The notes beneath the pieces are model-generated. The model ran no database searches and was not told the origin of the DNA. It was given only the letters and a program-made list of their open reading frames with translations. Made by a program: the position numbers and the translations under genes. A stretch of 6,358 nt of DNA from an uncultured Clostridium sp. (GTDB taxonomy: Bacteria > Bacillota > Clostridia > Lachnospirales > Lachnospiraceae). Location: the NCBI GenBank assembly GCA_905192625.1, contig CAJJLI010000134.1:1-6358 (forward strand), in the 5' to 3' direction. This document shows positions 6,249 to 6,358 of this stretch, in pieces. Every line of letters begins with the position of its first letter. Position 1 is the first letter of the stretch.

Positions 6249-6358
6249 TTTCTAAACGCAGTAAAAGAATTTATTTCATTCTGTAATAAATCAAAGTCTT
6301 TCTATCAACGAGCCCAATACCACGCCAAGCACCCGACCATCACGTTCAGCGACCGTAG
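6237..6358. other. Leader of the DHHW gene and GC-rich right window tip
   Basis: From 6237 to about 6315 the DNA is AT-rich like the rest of the window. From about 6309 to 6358 it becomes GC-rich (31 of 50 bases are G or C). On the minus strand a frame reading GLVDRKTLIYYRMK ends with TAA at 6273-6271, 34 nt before the TTG start. It might be the tail of an upstream operon gene, and its aromatic-Arg ending loosely recalls the C-termini of MBOAT acyltransferases. Another frame, TVAERDGRVLGVVLGSLIER then Leu and TGA (6356-6291), spans the GC-rich part. Neither is long enough to identify. The composition step suggests a junction or chimeric contig end. Confidence 0.35.

Noticed and set aside
6280..6310. 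Promoter for the DHHW gene
   Set aside because: TTGATA followed 17 nt later by TACAGA is a poor -10 match, and it lies inside a possible upstream reading frame. Too weak to list.

Overview
The window reads as one stretch of a low-GC Gram-positive genome, most likely a Clostridia/Lachnospiraceae-type bacterium. The grounds are visibly AT-rich DNA and codon use, strong AAGGAGGT/GGAG-type ribosome binding sites, a lipoprotein-type binding protein with a Gly/Ser/Glu-rich linker, and a DHHW-family membrane-anchored protein of a kind common in Firmicutes. The taxonomic placement is inference. Every supported gene lies on the minus strand, so transcription runs from high to low coordinates.

Layout in the direction of transcription. 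(1) About 6318-6358: a GC-rich tip unlike the rest, followed by the leader of the next gene. (2) 6215/6236 to 5031: a DHHW-family (AlgX/AlgJ-like, putative O-acetylation accessory) protein, closed by a strong intrinsic terminator (10-bp stem, T-rich tail) at 5013-4971. (3) 5030-4424: a 607-base non-coding gap. It holds seven degenerate tandem copies of a ~38-base unit (4980-4713), an AT-rich stretch with a weak promoter candidate, a near-consensus sigma-A promoter (TTGACA - 17 nt - TATATT, 4532-4504) and a dyad just downstream of the predicted transcription start. (4) 4423-34: a compact operon of a peptide-type ABC importer: binding lipoprotein, permease DppB-like, permease DppC-like, ATPase DppD-like. 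Gene spacings are 26 nt, overlapping or short, and 12 nt.

The importer would work as follows. The lipoprotein captures a peptide, nickel chelate or similar ligand outside the membrane, the two permeases form the channel, and DppD pairs with a second ATPase (DppF) that would be expected next but is outside the window. The DppD frame stops abruptly 6 residues after the HPYTRG motif, about 60-70 residues short of a normal family member. The bases beyond the break (1 to about 54) do not resume the family in any frame.

Both tips of the window therefore look foreign to their neighbours. The economical explanation is that these are chimeric or misassembled contig ends; a real rearrangement is the alternative. 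I did not find a convincing new multi-gene system. The points most worth a second look are the phased tandem repeat array, the operator-like dyad, the broken DppD, and the unexplained tips.
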